A stretch of 64,000 nt of DNA from Candidatus Thalassarchaeaceae archaeon (lineage in GTDB: Archaea; Thermoplasmatota; Poseidoniia; Poseidoniales; Thalassarchaeaceae), in assembly GCA_943841885.1 (NCBI GenBank), contig CALSZZ010000001.1, positions 1-64,000 on the forward strand, in the 5' to 3' direction. The notes beneath the pieces were generated by a model. It had not been told where the DNA came from and ran no database searches. It saw only the letters and a list, made by a program, of their open reading frames with translations. The translations under genes were made by a program, and so were the position numbers. Position 1 is the first letter of the stretch. The number at the start of each line of letters is the position of its first letter. Positions 39,790-50,115 of the stretch are shown piece after piece.

Positions 39790-41201
39790 TGGCTCTTGAC
39801 CTCGATGCATTGATGAAACGTAGTGATGAATTATGGGAAGAGTCAATCTTACCTAGTTTGAAAGAACTCATTGAAATAGAAGCACTTTCTCCGTCATTTG
39901 AACCAAATTGGGCTGAAAAAGGAGAATTAGATGCAACAATCAATCTATTTTGTTCATGGTTAGATAATCAAAATATTTCTGGAATGTCATATGAAATACA
40001 CAAAATAGCAGACAAGACTCCTGTTCTATTGGTTAATGTTGAAGGGACAGGTCCTGGGGAGGTTATTTTTTACTCTCATTTAGATAAGCAGCCTTCCAAA
40101 CCAGAATTATGGTCTGAAGGATTACATCCTTTGAAAGGTGTTAGGAGAGAACCATGGTTATTTGGTAGAGGTGCATTAGATGATGGTTATGGGGGCTACC
40201 TTTGTGTTACTGCCTTAAGGATGCTACAAGAATCTAAAACTCCTCATCCAACATGTAAATTTCTAATTGAAACATGTGAGGAATCTGGTTCTTTTGACCT
40301 TCCTCCTTATCTTGATCAATTAACGGATCAACTAGGAACTCCAGACTTAGTTGTAGTACTGGATAGTGGAGGTCCTGATTATGATCATATTTGGACAACT
40401 GAGGCATTAAGGGGTCTAGTATCAGGTACACTTTCTGTAAAGGTTTCTCATGAAGGAGTACATTCAGGAATGTCAGGAGGAACTATTCCATCCTCTTTTA
40501 GAATACAAAGAATCCTTCTAGATAGGATTGAAGATTCAGCAACCGGCGAGATTCTAATCCCTGAGATGCACACTACAATATCGAATACTATTCGTGAGCA
40601 AGCAGTAGCTCTCGCAGAAGTTATTGGTAATTCAATATGGGAAACACTGCCCGTTGTAGATACATTGATTTCAGAATCGGAATCTGTTGAAGAAAGTTTA
40701 CTTGATGTTAATTGGAGGCCAGCTTTAGGAATAATAGGTGCCGATGGAATGCCTTCAGTACAAAATGCTGGTAATGTTCTACGCACAAATACTGACTTAA
40801 AATTAAGTTTTAGAATACCTCCGGGCATAAGCTCTATTGTGGTTGAAAAAATAATTAAACAACGTTTAGAAGAAAACCCTCCCTTTGGCGCAGAGGTTAA
40901 CTTCACTCTTGATCCATCAGCTGATGGTTTCCATGCCCCTCCTTTGGAAGGGGAATTACTACAATCATTGCATGATTCTTCTATGCATATTACTGGTTTA
41001 CCTCCATTAGCAACATGGGTTGGTGGAACTATTCCTTTCATGGCTATGATGCAGAATAAATATCCTGATGCTAAATTTTTGTGTACAGGTACCGGAGGCC
41101 CGGGCAATAATGCCCATGGCCCCGATGAAAAACTACACATCCCATCTTCCAAAAGACTAACTGCAGTTCTTTCAGCAACAATCGCGGCATTATCAAGTTG
41201 A
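39790..41201 (+). CDS. M20-family metallopeptidase (dipeptidase-like)
   Basis: VIFYSHLDKQPSKPELW, FGRGALDDGYGGYLCVTAL, LIETCEESGSFDL, TGTGGPGNNAHGPDEKL. Confidence 0.85.
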
Positions 41202-41255
41202 AACTGTATTTTTTGACGCATAAAAGAGGTTAATTCCGCCGATGTTAAATCAGAT

Positions 41256-41915
41256 GTGGCTGTGGAACATATCGAGATAGACATGAACGAAGGCGAAAAT
41301 GGAATCGGTTTCCCTGAACCAAACGCTCCATCCTCAGTAAATTTAGAAGAGGAGTTAAGAATAGCAAATGATCGATTAGAAAAATTATATACTGCATATA
41401 ATGAATCATCGAAGCTAAATGAAGAATTACAAGCAATTATCGAAGTCTTAGAAAAAGAAGCTGTAAACAGTGAAATTGAGAAAGAAGGAATCCAAGCACT
41501 TTTAGATGAGAAAGATGAACGTCTAAGAGCAATGGAATTAGATCGTGCTAAGGCAAATAAAACAATAGAACATCTTGAACCAAAACTAGAGAAAACAGAA
41601 GAAATGTATTCCAGAGAAAAAGCAAGATTAGGGCGCGTCTTCGAAGTAGCCGAAGAATTAGATGAGGCGTTACAAACAGCAACAACTGAAATGTCTGCAA
41701 GAGACGATTGGTATGTTCAACATATGCAATTATTTGAAAATCTCAGTGAAGCTATCCAAACTAGATATGAGATGATAGACAGTGCCGTCCAAGCAATGGC
41801 TGAATTCCGTCAAAAGCAAGATACATTCAAAGATCGTATGAACGAAGCTCTTGATGCAGTTAAAGAACAAATCGTAGAAGACAGTACTGAAGATGAAGAA
41901 AAAACTGATGAATAA
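41256..41915 (+). CDS. coiled-coil protein of unknown function
   Basis: Heptad-rich Glu/Lys/Leu sequence. Confidence 0.6.
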   Translation: MAVEHIEIDMNEGENGIGFPEPNAPSSVNLEEELRIANDRLEKLYTAYNESSKLNEELQAIIEVLEKEAVNSEIEKEGIQALLDEKDERLRAMELDRAKANKTIEHLEPKLEKTEEMYSREKARLGRVFEVAEELDEALQTATTEMSARDDWYVQHMQLFENLSEAIQTRYEMIDSAVQAMAEFRQKQDTFKDRMNEALDAVKEQIVEDSTEDEEKTDE

Positions 41916-42680
41916 CTATTCTGGTTTTGAACCATCTGCTAGGCGAATACATTTGGCCGGTAATCCTCCCCAAACTTCTCCTGCAGGAACATTAGTCCAT
42001 TTAGGAACTACAGCCCTTGATGCTATTACAGCACCTTCTCCGATTGTACAGCCTGGTTGAATTATTGATTCTGTTCCAATAAGTGCATCATTTCCAATAA
42101 CTACTGGCGCCATTACCAATTCTCCCTTTTCAGTTAGATGTGCATTAATGACTGCTTTACCACCGATAACAACTCTTTCACCAATAGTGACTGATCCACA
42201 GTCATTAACATTTGGAGAGTTTATTTGTGCACCTAAGCCAATTTTTGCTCCTGATAATCTGTAATATGTATTTCCAATAAAAGAAGGGACAAGATTAGGT
42301 AAGAAAAATAACGCAGCTTTATGAAAAATCATCGACCAAGCCCATTGAATTGTGATAAATGATTGCAGCGGATATCTTCCGGGGGCTATTCTCGGTCTAG
42401 TTATTCCCGCCATTATACCGCAAACCATTACCAAGCTAATCCCCCATGTCATGACAAATAATCCAAGAGAAATCCCAATCCCAACTAATTCAATAAGGTA
42501 ACTTTCAGGGTCAGAGGTTGAAATTTCATATCCATAATTAAATAATGCTAAAGCAGGAACCGCAGTTATCCCAATTATTATGCCAAATATAGGTATTACA
42601 AGCGCTGTAAGAAAATTTTGAATAATAATAAATGACTTCATTGGTACACCTGTATTAAGATCGTGAGAGTATCTAAACAT
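41916..42680 (-). CDS. membrane-anchored hexapeptide-repeat (left-handed beta-helix) acyltransferase-like protein
   Basis: Two or three TM segments, then hexapeptide repeats VTIGERVVIGGKAVINAHL, VVIGNDALIGTESIIQPGCTIGEGAVIASRAVVPK. Confidence 0.78.
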   Translation of the reverse strand: MFRYSHDLNTGVPMKSFIIIQNFLTALVIPIFGIIIGITAVPALALFNYGYEISTSDPESYLIELVGIGISLGLFVMTWGISLVMVCGIMAGITRPRIAPGRYPLQSFITIQWAWSMIFHKAALFFLPNLVPSFIGNTYYRLSGAKIGLGAQINSPNVNDCGSVTIGERVVIGGKAVINAHLTEKGELVMAPVVIGNDALIGTESIIQPGCTIGEGAVIASRAVVPKWTNVPAGEVWGGLPAKCIRLADGSKPE

Positions 42681-42763
42681 GATGTTTCGGGATAAAATAG
42701 CTATATCTATGAAAAAATATTATTCTTTATCAATCCATTTACTTACGGCAGTATCAAGACTAA

Positions 42764-43915
42764 ATGTCCTACGCATTAACTATGGCTCAAGCATCTGGCT
42801 TACTTGGTGATGGTAAAAAAGCCATTAAAATCCATCATTTAGTAAAAGCTCCAGAAAATACTCCCCACTCTATATCAAGGCGAGAATCATGGGATGCAGA
42901 CAAACCAGCTATTGTTTACAAAACTCCAGAAAATTTGCCAGATGGAACTCCTTGTACAGCCGCTACCGTTATTCTCAGAACCAAAGGTTGTGTATGGTGG
43001 TGGAAATCTGGTTGTACTTTTTGTGGTTACTTTAATGATGTAAGAGATGATGTTACATCTGCAAATCTTTTTGCTCAATGGGAAGAGGCAAAACGTCAAA
43101 CAAATGATTTCGATGGTTGTGAAATGATTAAGGTTTATACTTCTGGAACCTTTTTTGAAGATCAAGAAATCCCAATAGATTTCCAAGAATCAGTCTTAAA
43201 TGAAACTCATGAAAGAAAACTACACTTAGTTGTAGAGGCTCAAGCACAGTTATGTTATCCAGAAAAAATTGCTTGGTTGGCTAAAAAGCACCCAGGTTGT
43301 ACAATAGCATTAGGTCTTGAGGCATATGACGATACTGTACTTAGATTTCATGTGAATAAGGGATTTTCTACGAAACAGTGGCATAAAGCTGTAGATTTAC
43401 TCAGAGAAAATAATCTTAGAGTAAAGACTTATTTAATTTTCAAACCTCCTTTCATGTCAGAGGGCGACGCACTAAGGCACACAATAAAATGGGTAAAGCA
43501 AGTAGCTCCTCTTTCCGATGAGGTATCAATCAATCCAATGAATATCCAAAGGAGTACAATTGTGGATAGATTATTCAGAAACAGAGAATTTAGGCCTCCT
43601 TGGCTGTGGTCATTAGTAGAAATGATTGAAAAAACTCATTCAGAAATTTCAAAGTTACAATGTCGCACAATAGTACACCCAACTGCTGGAGGCAGGATAA
43701 GAGGTGCTCATAATTGTGGTTCCTGTGATGAAGATATTGTTTCTGCAATAGAAAGATATTCTGTATCTGGTAGTTTAGAAGAGTTTTCAGGTATTGATTG
43801 TGCCTGTAAAAAAGTATGGAGTGCAGAAATATATAATGATAATAATCTTCCAATTTCTCTTGGTTCTGGGCTTGATCGTAGATCTTCCAGGGTCGACACA
43901 GTTCGTGCTCCATGA
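42764..43915 (+). CDS. raSEA: archaeosine-biosynthesis radical SAM enzyme (RaSEA-like, Elp3-related)
   Basis: TKGCVWWWKSGCTFCGYFNDVRDDVTSANL, IKVYTSGTFFEDQEIP, CTIALGLEAYDDTVLRFHVNKGFS. Confidence 0.82.
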   Translation: MSYALTMAQASGLLGDGKKAIKIHHLVKAPENTPHSISRRESWDADKPAIVYKTPENLPDGTPCTAATVILRTKGCVWWWKSGCTFCGYFNDVRDDVTSANLFAQWEEAKRQTNDFDGCEMIKVYTSGTFFEDQEIPIDFQESVLNETHERKLHLVVEAQAQLCYPEKIAWLAKKHPGCTIALGLEAYDDTVLRFHVNKGFSTKQWHKAVDLLRENNLRVKTYLIFKPPFMSEGDALRHTIKWVKQVAPLSDEVSINPMNIQRSTIVDRLFRNREFRPPWLWSLVEMIEKTHSEISKLQCRTIVHPTAGGRIRGAHNCGSCDEDIVSAIERYSVSGSLEEFSGIDCACKKVWSAEIYNDNNLPISLGSGLDRRSSRVDTVRAP

Positions 43916-44006
43916 GCCAAAGCAACCTCATCTTTTTCCTAACGCTTAAGGGGCAATCTTCGGTGGTCAGGTATGTCCTACACGGTGGGATGCATGTGGT
44001 GTCGAT

Positions 44007-44285
44007 ATGTCTAATGACGGTTCAGGTAAAATAGGTCAGTTTCTGCAAGGTGAGAAGGAACCTTCTTCTTCATGGGTAATATTAGTAATTGGGGTTGCAT
44101 CAGCACTAATTTTCTTGGTGATATATAACATACTATATCCTGGCCAAGATTTACCAGTTCTTTCTTCTCTTTTACCAATGTTTGAGGGAGTATTCGATTC
44201 AGGAATTTGGTTCTTCATATTAGGTGCAATGATTGGAGCTTTCGCTATATTGGGCACTATTCTTACAGAGGCAACTATTGAATGA
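44007..44285 (+). CDS. small two-TM membrane protein, translationally close to the downstream gene
   Basis: Two hydrophobic helices; stop about 10 nt before the next start. Confidence 0.5.
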   Translation: MSNDGSGKIGQFLQGEKEPSSSWVILVIGVASALIFLVIYNILYPGQDLPVLSSLLPMFEGVFDSGIWFFILGAMIGAFAILGTILTEATIE

Positions 44286-44294
44286 GGTTATAAT

Positions 44295-45977
44295 ATGGAT
44301 ACAATATTATCAACTTTAGTTATTTTTTGGGCTTTAACAATTATTTCATATATTATGATTCAAAGAGGCATTGGTGTTTTTGGCGAAGTAATCCGTGGTA
44401 TTACTATGTTCATGCTAGAAAAGGCATTAGGTCCAGGTTCAGACCTTGTTGAGGGCAGAAAAGGATCTGGAGCAAAGGTTTGGATAATTCAAGGCATGGT
44501 TTGGCTGTTCGTTTCAGCAACTCTAACTTTCATAGGATTATGGCTTGCTCATGACCCACATGCTTTGCATAGTTTGGAGGCTTGGGGATATAATGCCCTT
44601 TCATCAGAGTTATTCTATGCAAGTAAATTTGCAGCATTATTTGGTGCAGTAGGGATGTTCATAATTGGTTCAGGATTACATATTCTTCCTAGTTTATTAG
44701 GAGTAGATTTAGCAAGTGAGAAAAATGCTGTTCTAACTTCATTTGTTTGGACTATATCGGTAATAATTTTAATAATTGGTTCCCAAAGTCATGAAATATT
44801 CGGATTAGACATAATATTAATTGGTACAGCAGTAAATCTACTCGTTTCGATAGCCGTTACTGCTAATCAACTTCTAACTAAAGCCAATTCAAATGCAACA
44901 TTGGCAACACCAGGATGGCTAATCATTTTTGGATTAATAGGACCTCCACTTGCTATCATTTCAATTCTTATTAGTGGTGCTTATAATGAAGGTATTGGAC
45001 ATTGGTTGATATACCATTTGCTTGGAGCAACTTTCTTCTTCTCATCAATAGCCGGAATATCTCTTTATTCAGCTAGTTTTGGTTCAGGAAATGCATTATG
45101 GTCAAGAACTGTTGCAGGTGTAGTAATTGTTGGAACACTATTTACAATAAATCCAATTGGAGACGTCGACCCAAAAATGGCGGTAGATATGCTAGGCTTA
45201 TCAGCAGCAGATCTTACTATTACACATCAAGATAATGTCATTGGATCATTCTTAATGGCCCTCGCTGCAATTCCAATAATAGCCCTATCATCAAATATAC
45301 TAATCACACTTCGTGGTACAGATGCCTTTGTAGAAAATCCAGACTTAGCAGGAATCCCAGAGATTAATTTTGGTGCTTGGATGTTACTTCCATTAGGAAT
45401 AGGTTCACTATTTGTGCAAACGGATTATTTAAGTGGAACAAATGAATTGACGGGGATTTCTAATATAATCCAATTAATGGCTATATGGTTAATTTTTATA
45501 CCACTTACTCTAGGTGCTGCCTTACAAGTATTACCTTCAGCTAGTGGCCGTTATCCCCTTTCACAGAATAGAGCTAGGTTAGCATTTTGGATGCTTTCAG
45601 GTGGAGCAGTTTTGGGACTTATTCTTACATTAATATCAGATGTCACTGACCTTGCACTAGCTGACGCACTTGTAGAAGATCCTAGTTCATTATCCCATAC
45701 CATGAGGAAGGCAGGATCAGTAATTTTCTATGGTACTGTTTTGGGAGCTATATTCCACTCTACAAATATGATTAGTGGACTTTACAGAGGAGGAACAATA
45801 AAATCACAAGTGAGATTATCAGAAACAACATTTGCTCCTACTTCTTATCCTTTAACATCAACTACTTCTATTCGTAAAATTTTAGCAACAGGAGCAGTCT
45901 TAGATACCGAAATAGTCCCAACATTCGAAAGTAATGAAACTGGTAAACCCACTCTACTTCATACTGAAGAAGAATAA
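44295..45977 (+). CDS. polytopic membrane protein, possibly a heme-copper-oxidase subunit I-like fold lacking canonical His ligands
   Basis: About 12 TM segments; TLGAALQVLPSASGRYPLSQNRARLAFWMLSGGAVLGL resembles the LPKxxGR...LxFWL segment of Cox1-type proteins. Confidence 0.45.
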   Translation: MDTILSTLVIFWALTIISYIMIQRGIGVFGEVIRGITMFMLEKALGPGSDLVEGRKGSGAKVWIIQGMVWLFVSATLTFIGLWLAHDPHALHSLEAWGYNALSSELFYASKFAALFGAVGMFIIGSGLHILPSLLGVDLASEKNAVLTSFVWTISVIILIIGSQSHEIFGLDIILIGTAVNLLVSIAVTANQLLTKANSNATLATPGWLIIFGLIGPPLAIISILISGAYNEGIGHWLIYHLLGATFFFSSIAGISLYSASFGSGNALWSRTVAGVVIVGTLFTINPIGDVDPKMAVDMLGLSAADLTITHQDNVIGSFLMALAAIPIIALSSNILITLRGTDAFVENPDLAGIPEINFGAWMLLPLGIGSLFVQTDYLSGTNELTGISNIIQLMAIWLIFIPLTLGAALQVLPSASGRYPLSQNRARLAFWMLSGGAVLGLILTLISDVTDLALADALVEDPSSLSHTMRKAGSVIFYGTVLGAIFHSTNMISGLYRGGTIKSQVRLSETTFAPTSYPLTSTTSIRKILATGAVLDTEIVPTFESNETGKPTLLHTEEE

Positions 45978-45998
45978 TGTCTATTTAACGGTCATAGT

Positions 45999-47282
45999 AT
46001 GCGCATTGGATTAGTCGGAAAACCAAATGTTGGAAAATCAACGTCATTTTCTGCTTTAACCGAAAAGCCTGTAGAAATAGCTAATTATCCCTTTACTACT
46101 ATTGATCCAAATGTTGGAATAGCTTGGTTACCTTTACCGGATCCTTGTGCATGCTCTCAATTGAGAATAAAAAGAGAAAAAGAAGGAAAATTGATTAATG
46201 AAATTAATGATGATAGAAAAGGAAGTATCTGTTCTCCTAATTCCGGATCTTGTATCAGCTTTACTAGATTTGTTCCAATCACTCTGATTGATGTAGCTGG
46301 ACTTGTACCAGGTGCACACGAAGGAAGGGGAAGGGGAAATCAGTTTCTTTCAGATTTAGCAAGATGTGATGCATTAATACAAATTGTAGATGCATCCGGT
46401 TCAACAGATATCGAAGGTAATCCTATTGGATCTAATGGATCAACACCATTGGAAGAACATGATTTCTTACTTAAAGAATTAGATGCTTGGATAACTGGAA
46501 TAATTAGCTCTGGTTGGCAACGTGGTGCCAGGAGAGTACAATCAGAAGGTGAAAAAGCAATATCTCTATATTTATTAGATCAGTTATCAGGTATTGGAGT
46601 TAAAGAAATACATGTTTTATCAGGATTAGCAGCCGTCCATGAAAAGTTTCCAAACGCAGGAGTTCCTTGGAATTGGGGTGAAGAAGAACTTACTACTATT
46701 TCATCAACAATACGTTCAGAACTTTTTCCTATATCTGTTGCGGCAAATAAAGCTGATTCTACATCTCAAGAAACATGGCTAGAAATTAAGGAAGTTGTAA
46801 AGAAAAATGGAGGAATAGTTGTCCCAACCAGTGCGGAAGCCGAATTAGCACTTAGGCGAGCCTCACGTTCCGGTTTGATAAATCACATTCCCGGTGAATC
46901 AAATTTTGAAATAACTCAAAACGGAGAAGAAAAATTATCTGATGCACAAAGAAAGGGATTAATATCAATTGGAAAGACTTTGGATGCTTGGGAAGGTGGA
47001 GGATTGATTGGCTTATTATCAGATGTTGTTTTTGGAATTCTAGATCAAAAAGTTGCATATCCTGTCCAGGATGAATCAAATTGGGTTGATGGTGAAGGCA
47101 ATATTCTTCCAGATGCAATCTTAGTTCCCGAAGGAACCACTGCAAAAGGCTTGGCCTATGCAGTTCATTCAGACCTTGGAGACGGATTCATCCGAGCAGT
47201 CGATGCTCGTAGTTCAAGAGTAATCGGGGCAGAATATGAAATAAAAAATGGTGATGTCATTCGAATACATGCAAAAAAATAA
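45999..47282 (+). CDS. YchF/OBG-family translation-associated GTPase
   Basis: IGLVGKPNVGKSTSFSALT, ANYPFTTIDPNVG, TLIDVAGLVPGAHEGRGRGNQFLSDLARCDALIQIVD, C-terminal TGS-like domain. Confidence 0.9.
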   Translation: MRIGLVGKPNVGKSTSFSALTEKPVEIANYPFTTIDPNVGIAWLPLPDPCACSQLRIKREKEGKLINEINDDRKGSICSPNSGSCISFTRFVPITLIDVAGLVPGAHEGRGRGNQFLSDLARCDALIQIVDASGSTDIEGNPIGSNGSTPLEEHDFLLKELDAWITGIISSGWQRGARRVQSEGEKAISLYLLDQLSGIGVKEIHVLSGLAAVHEKFPNAGVPWNWGEEELTTISSTIRSELFPISVAANKADSTSQETWLEIKEVVKKNGGIVVPTSAEAELALRRASRSGLINHIPGESNFEITQNGEEKLSDAQRKGLISIGKTLDAWEGGGLIGLLSDVVFGILDQKVAYPVQDESNWVDGEGNILPDAILVPEGTTAKGLAYAVHSDLGDGFIRAVDARSSRVIGAEYEIKNGDVIRIHAKK

Positions 47283-47287
47283 TTTCC

Positions 47288-47917
47288 CTATTCGACAAAT
47301 TTACCGGAATCTGACCTATTAAGTGAAGTTAATGCTCCTCCACCGATTAATATTAATCCACAAATTGCATCTAAGCCCATTTGGGCAATGAATTGAAAAA
47401 TACTTTGCGTCTTTACTAAAATGATTATAGTAATTACAAGAATTGAAATCAATATCCCTATAATTAAAAATTTTAATAATTTATTTTCAACTTCATCATC
47501 GCCCCACCATTTGGTATGTTCAAGACCTCCTCCTAGTTTAGATTTCAAAGTCACAAAAGCATCACCCATAATCATTTTTTTAGTTTCAATTTTTTTACTA
47601 TTATCCCAATGTTCTAACTCATTTTTCTTCACTGCATATTGTACAAACTCATCTTCATCTACTCCTAAATCTACAATCCAATATTTTTTTGCTTTCTTGA
47701 GTAGAATTAGCATTTCATCTATTTCCTTTGAACTTATTTCATACTTTTTCCCATCAATATTATATCTAATATTTGACTCACTAGATTTTTCTTCAGAATC
47801 AATTTTTTCTATTGGCTTATATGTTTCTTTATGCTTATAGCAATATCCAAGATTTCGATATTCCATTGTCCTGCAGTTTATTGCAGCACATCTTCGTTGA
47901 TTCACAGATAATGACAT
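47288..47917 (-). CDS. hypothetical protein with N-terminal Cys/His motif and C-terminal TM segments
   Basis: CAAINCRTMEYRNLGYCYKH and two hydrophobic segments. Confidence 0.5.
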   Translation of the reverse strand: MSLSVNQRRCAAINCRTMEYRNLGYCYKHKETYKPIEKIDSEEKSSESNIRYNIDGKKYEISSKEIDEMLILLKKAKKYWIVDLGVDEDEFVQYAVKKNELEHWDNSKKIETKKMIMGDAFVTLKSKLGGGLEHTKWWGDDEVENKLLKFLIIGILISILVITIIILVKTQSIFQFIAQMGLDAICGLILIGGGALTSLNRSDSGKFVE

Positions 47918-47979
47918 ACTATTTACACTATCAAACTATTGCCGGATATTATTTTAATATATATCAACTGCAACATCTT

Positions 47980-48498
47980 ATGGATAGAAGTATTGAAGAT
48001 GCTGAAATTCTTTCCATTGTAGATAAAAATGATATCGTTATAGGTGAAAGAAGACGCGATGAAATCCATAATTTAAACCTATTACATCGTTCAATCCATG
48101 TTTTAATTTTTAATTCAGCCGGAGAAATATTTCTTCAACAAAGAGGATTACTGAAGCGAGAAGGCCCCGGTCTTTGGGCTTCCTCTGTGTCGGGGCACGT
48201 CGATGCTGGAGAATCATACGACGTTGCATGCTTACGAGAAATAGAGGAAGAAGTTCAAATAAAAATCACCAAAGTTCCTAAAAAATTATTCAAACTGTCT
48301 CCATCTAAGTTAACTGCAAATGAATTTAGTTGGGTTTATTATTTAGAAACAGATAAGAAATTAATCCCTAATTTATCAGAAATAGAAAGAGGACAATGGC
48401 ATTCTAAACATTCCCTAAATGATTTCATCACTAGTAATCCAGAGGAGGTTGCAGACTTATTTATCCACATATGGGAAAAATATTGCAATTTGATATAG
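47980..48498 (+). CDS. Nudix hydrolase (IPP isomerase/YfcD-like)
   Basis: IFLQQRGLLKREGPGLWASSVSGHVDAGESYDVACLREIEEEVQI Nudix box; probable start at ATG 47980. Confidence 0.88.
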   Translation: MDRSIEDAEILSIVDKNDIVIGERRRDEIHNLNLLHRSIHVLIFNSAGEIFLQQRGLLKREGPGLWASSVSGHVDAGESYDVACLREIEEEVQIKITKVPKKLFKLSPSKLTANEFSWVYYLETDKKLIPNLSEIERGQWHSKHSLNDFITSNPEEVADLFIHIWEKYCNLI

Positions 48499-48503
48499 TA
48501 TTC

Positions 48504-49187
48504 TTAATTCATTATCTCTATTACAGGTTCTACAATAACTGTATAGGATACAATGGTCCATACAATCTCATAATCTTCATCAGAATCTACGATATCTCCA
48601 ACTATTGGTGCTGGTGGTGAAATGATATCAGCAGTTACTGTTGCAGCCCAAACTCCTCTTCCAAATCCATTATCTGTCCATTGATTAAGTATTTCTTGTT
48701 CGGTAGTATCGCTTTGTGTAATATTGTCTCCAGTATAATTAGACGTTATATCCCATCTCATAGTTATTCCAGAATTGCCTCCGCCATTACAAGTTCCTTC
48801 CTCACTTTGATCTTCGAAATCTCCCTGATTAACTCCACTGACATCACTAACTACTTCCATTCCATCGGTAAAACCAGGTCCTGGATCATCATTATCCATA
48901 CAAGATATTGATAATTCAACATATGCAATATTTGTTTCACTTACTACATCAAAGAACGTATCATATGCCTCATCATCTGCTAGATTAATAGTTTCAGATA
49001 GGGTTTCTGTTGTCTCTTCAAATGATACCATCCACTCCCCTTTAATGCCATTTCCACTGCCTAACATTTCATCATCAATTAATGAAGGAATTATGGCAAA
49101 ATATGAAGGAAATGCAATCATGAATATGATACTCCACATCAGCATGGTTCTCTTTCGAGAAGTATTCACTAAGTCTTCAAAGTCCAT
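48504..49187 (-). CDS. hypothetical membrane-anchored secreted protein
   Basis: N-terminal TM helix, acidic Ser/Thr-rich ectodomain. Confidence 0.5.
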   Translation of the reverse strand: MDFEDLVNTSRKRTMLMWSIIFMIAFPSYFAIIPSLIDDEMLGSGNGIKGEWMVSFEETTETLSETINLADDEAYDTFFDVVSETNIAYVELSISCMDNDDPGPGFTDGMEVVSDVSGVNQGDFEDQSEEGTCNGGGNSGITMRWDITSNYTGDNITQSDTTEQEILNQWTDNGFGRGVWAATVTADIISPPAPIVGDIVDSDEDYEIVWTIVSYTVIVEPVIEIMN

Positions 49188-49250
49188 TGTATTACATTAT
49201 CCGGTTAGGTCACTCGCATTTCAAATCCTCTGTTGCCAGTGCAAGTATTA

Positions 49251-49751
49251 CTAAAAATCAGATTTCATATCCCATTTTGTTATATCTATTCCTTCTTTTT
49301 TTAACTGAGATCTTGATTTATAAAATTCTGGTTGAAAATATCCAATCATAGATCTTTCTCCAAAACTCCATTTCCAAGGACATCTCTCAAATCTTGAAAC
49401 CCATTGATTTAGAATTTTAATCCATATTTCTCCATCAATTTCAATAGGAATTTCAAATGATACTTTAGTTATTTTTCCAGCTGAACCAGGAGTATGTGAC
49501 CACACCCTCATCGAGAATCCTTTTGCTTCTCCATCTTCTACAGTTATTCCCAATACTCTTGCCATTTTACTTATCGGCATTACTATGGCCCATCTATTAA
49601 CCATTTTAGCTTCTTCAAGCCTACGCATTTTCCAATTATTATGCTCTCCGATTTCTCTAATTGCTCTTATAGCATCAGTAGGTGTTACACTGACGGGTAT
49701 TTCGACCAATCGACTCGACATCATCAAGAATCCCTCTAGGCCCTCGCCCAT
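49251..49751 (-). CDS. conserved-looking hypothetical protein
   Basis: Uninterrupted ORF upstream of no recognised family motif. Confidence 0.45.
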   Translation of the reverse strand: MGEGLEGFLMMSSRLVEIPVSVTPTDAIRAIREIGEHNNWKMRRLEEAKMVNRWAIVMPISKMARVLGITVEDGEAKGFSMRVWSHTPGSAGKITKVSFEIPIEIDGEIWIKILNQWVSRFERCPWKWSFGERSMIGYFQPEFYKSRSQLKKEGIDITKWDMKSDF

Positions 49752-49785
49752 AGAGTCATCGCGTATCGTTAATTATCGCTTTTAC

Positions 49786-50106
49786 TTATCCGAAGAGAGA
49801 ACCGAGACCTTCGAAACCACCGGCTTCTTCCTCAGGTTCTTCTTCTGCAGCTGCGGCAGGAGCTTCAGCAGCATCTCCGCTACCAGAGGCAGCAGGTGCA
49901 GCAGCAGAAGCAGCAGGTGCAGCTATAGCAGTAGCCATAGCTTCACCGATATCAACAGTTCCAAGAGATGCAACAAGAGCTTTTACACGGCCCTTATCAG
50001 CATCCACGCCAGCAGCAGTTAATACTCCGCTAACACTTTTTTCGTCAATTTCCTTTTCAGCAGAGTGCAGTAACATTGCAGCATATACATATTCCATTTT
50101 TTTCAC
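49786..50106 (-). CDS. rpl12: ribosomal protein L12 (archaeal P1)
   Basis: [45 protein letters not shown], Ala-rich linker, acidic tail. Confidence 0.93.
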   Translation of the reverse strand: MKKMEYVYAAMLLHSAEKEIDEKSVSGVLTAAGVDADKGRVKALVASLGTVDIGEAMATAIAAPAASAAAPAASGSGDAAEAPAAAAEEEPEEEAGGFEGLGSLFG

Positions 50107-50115
50107 CTTTTTTTT

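Noticed and set aside
40448-41284. 278-aa antisense ORF
   Set aside because: Lies opposite the clear M20 peptidase; no family motifs; codon-mirror artefact.
43590-43931. 113-aa antisense ORF
   Set aside because: Opposite the archaeosine radical-SAM gene; low-complexity His/Tyr/Leu content.
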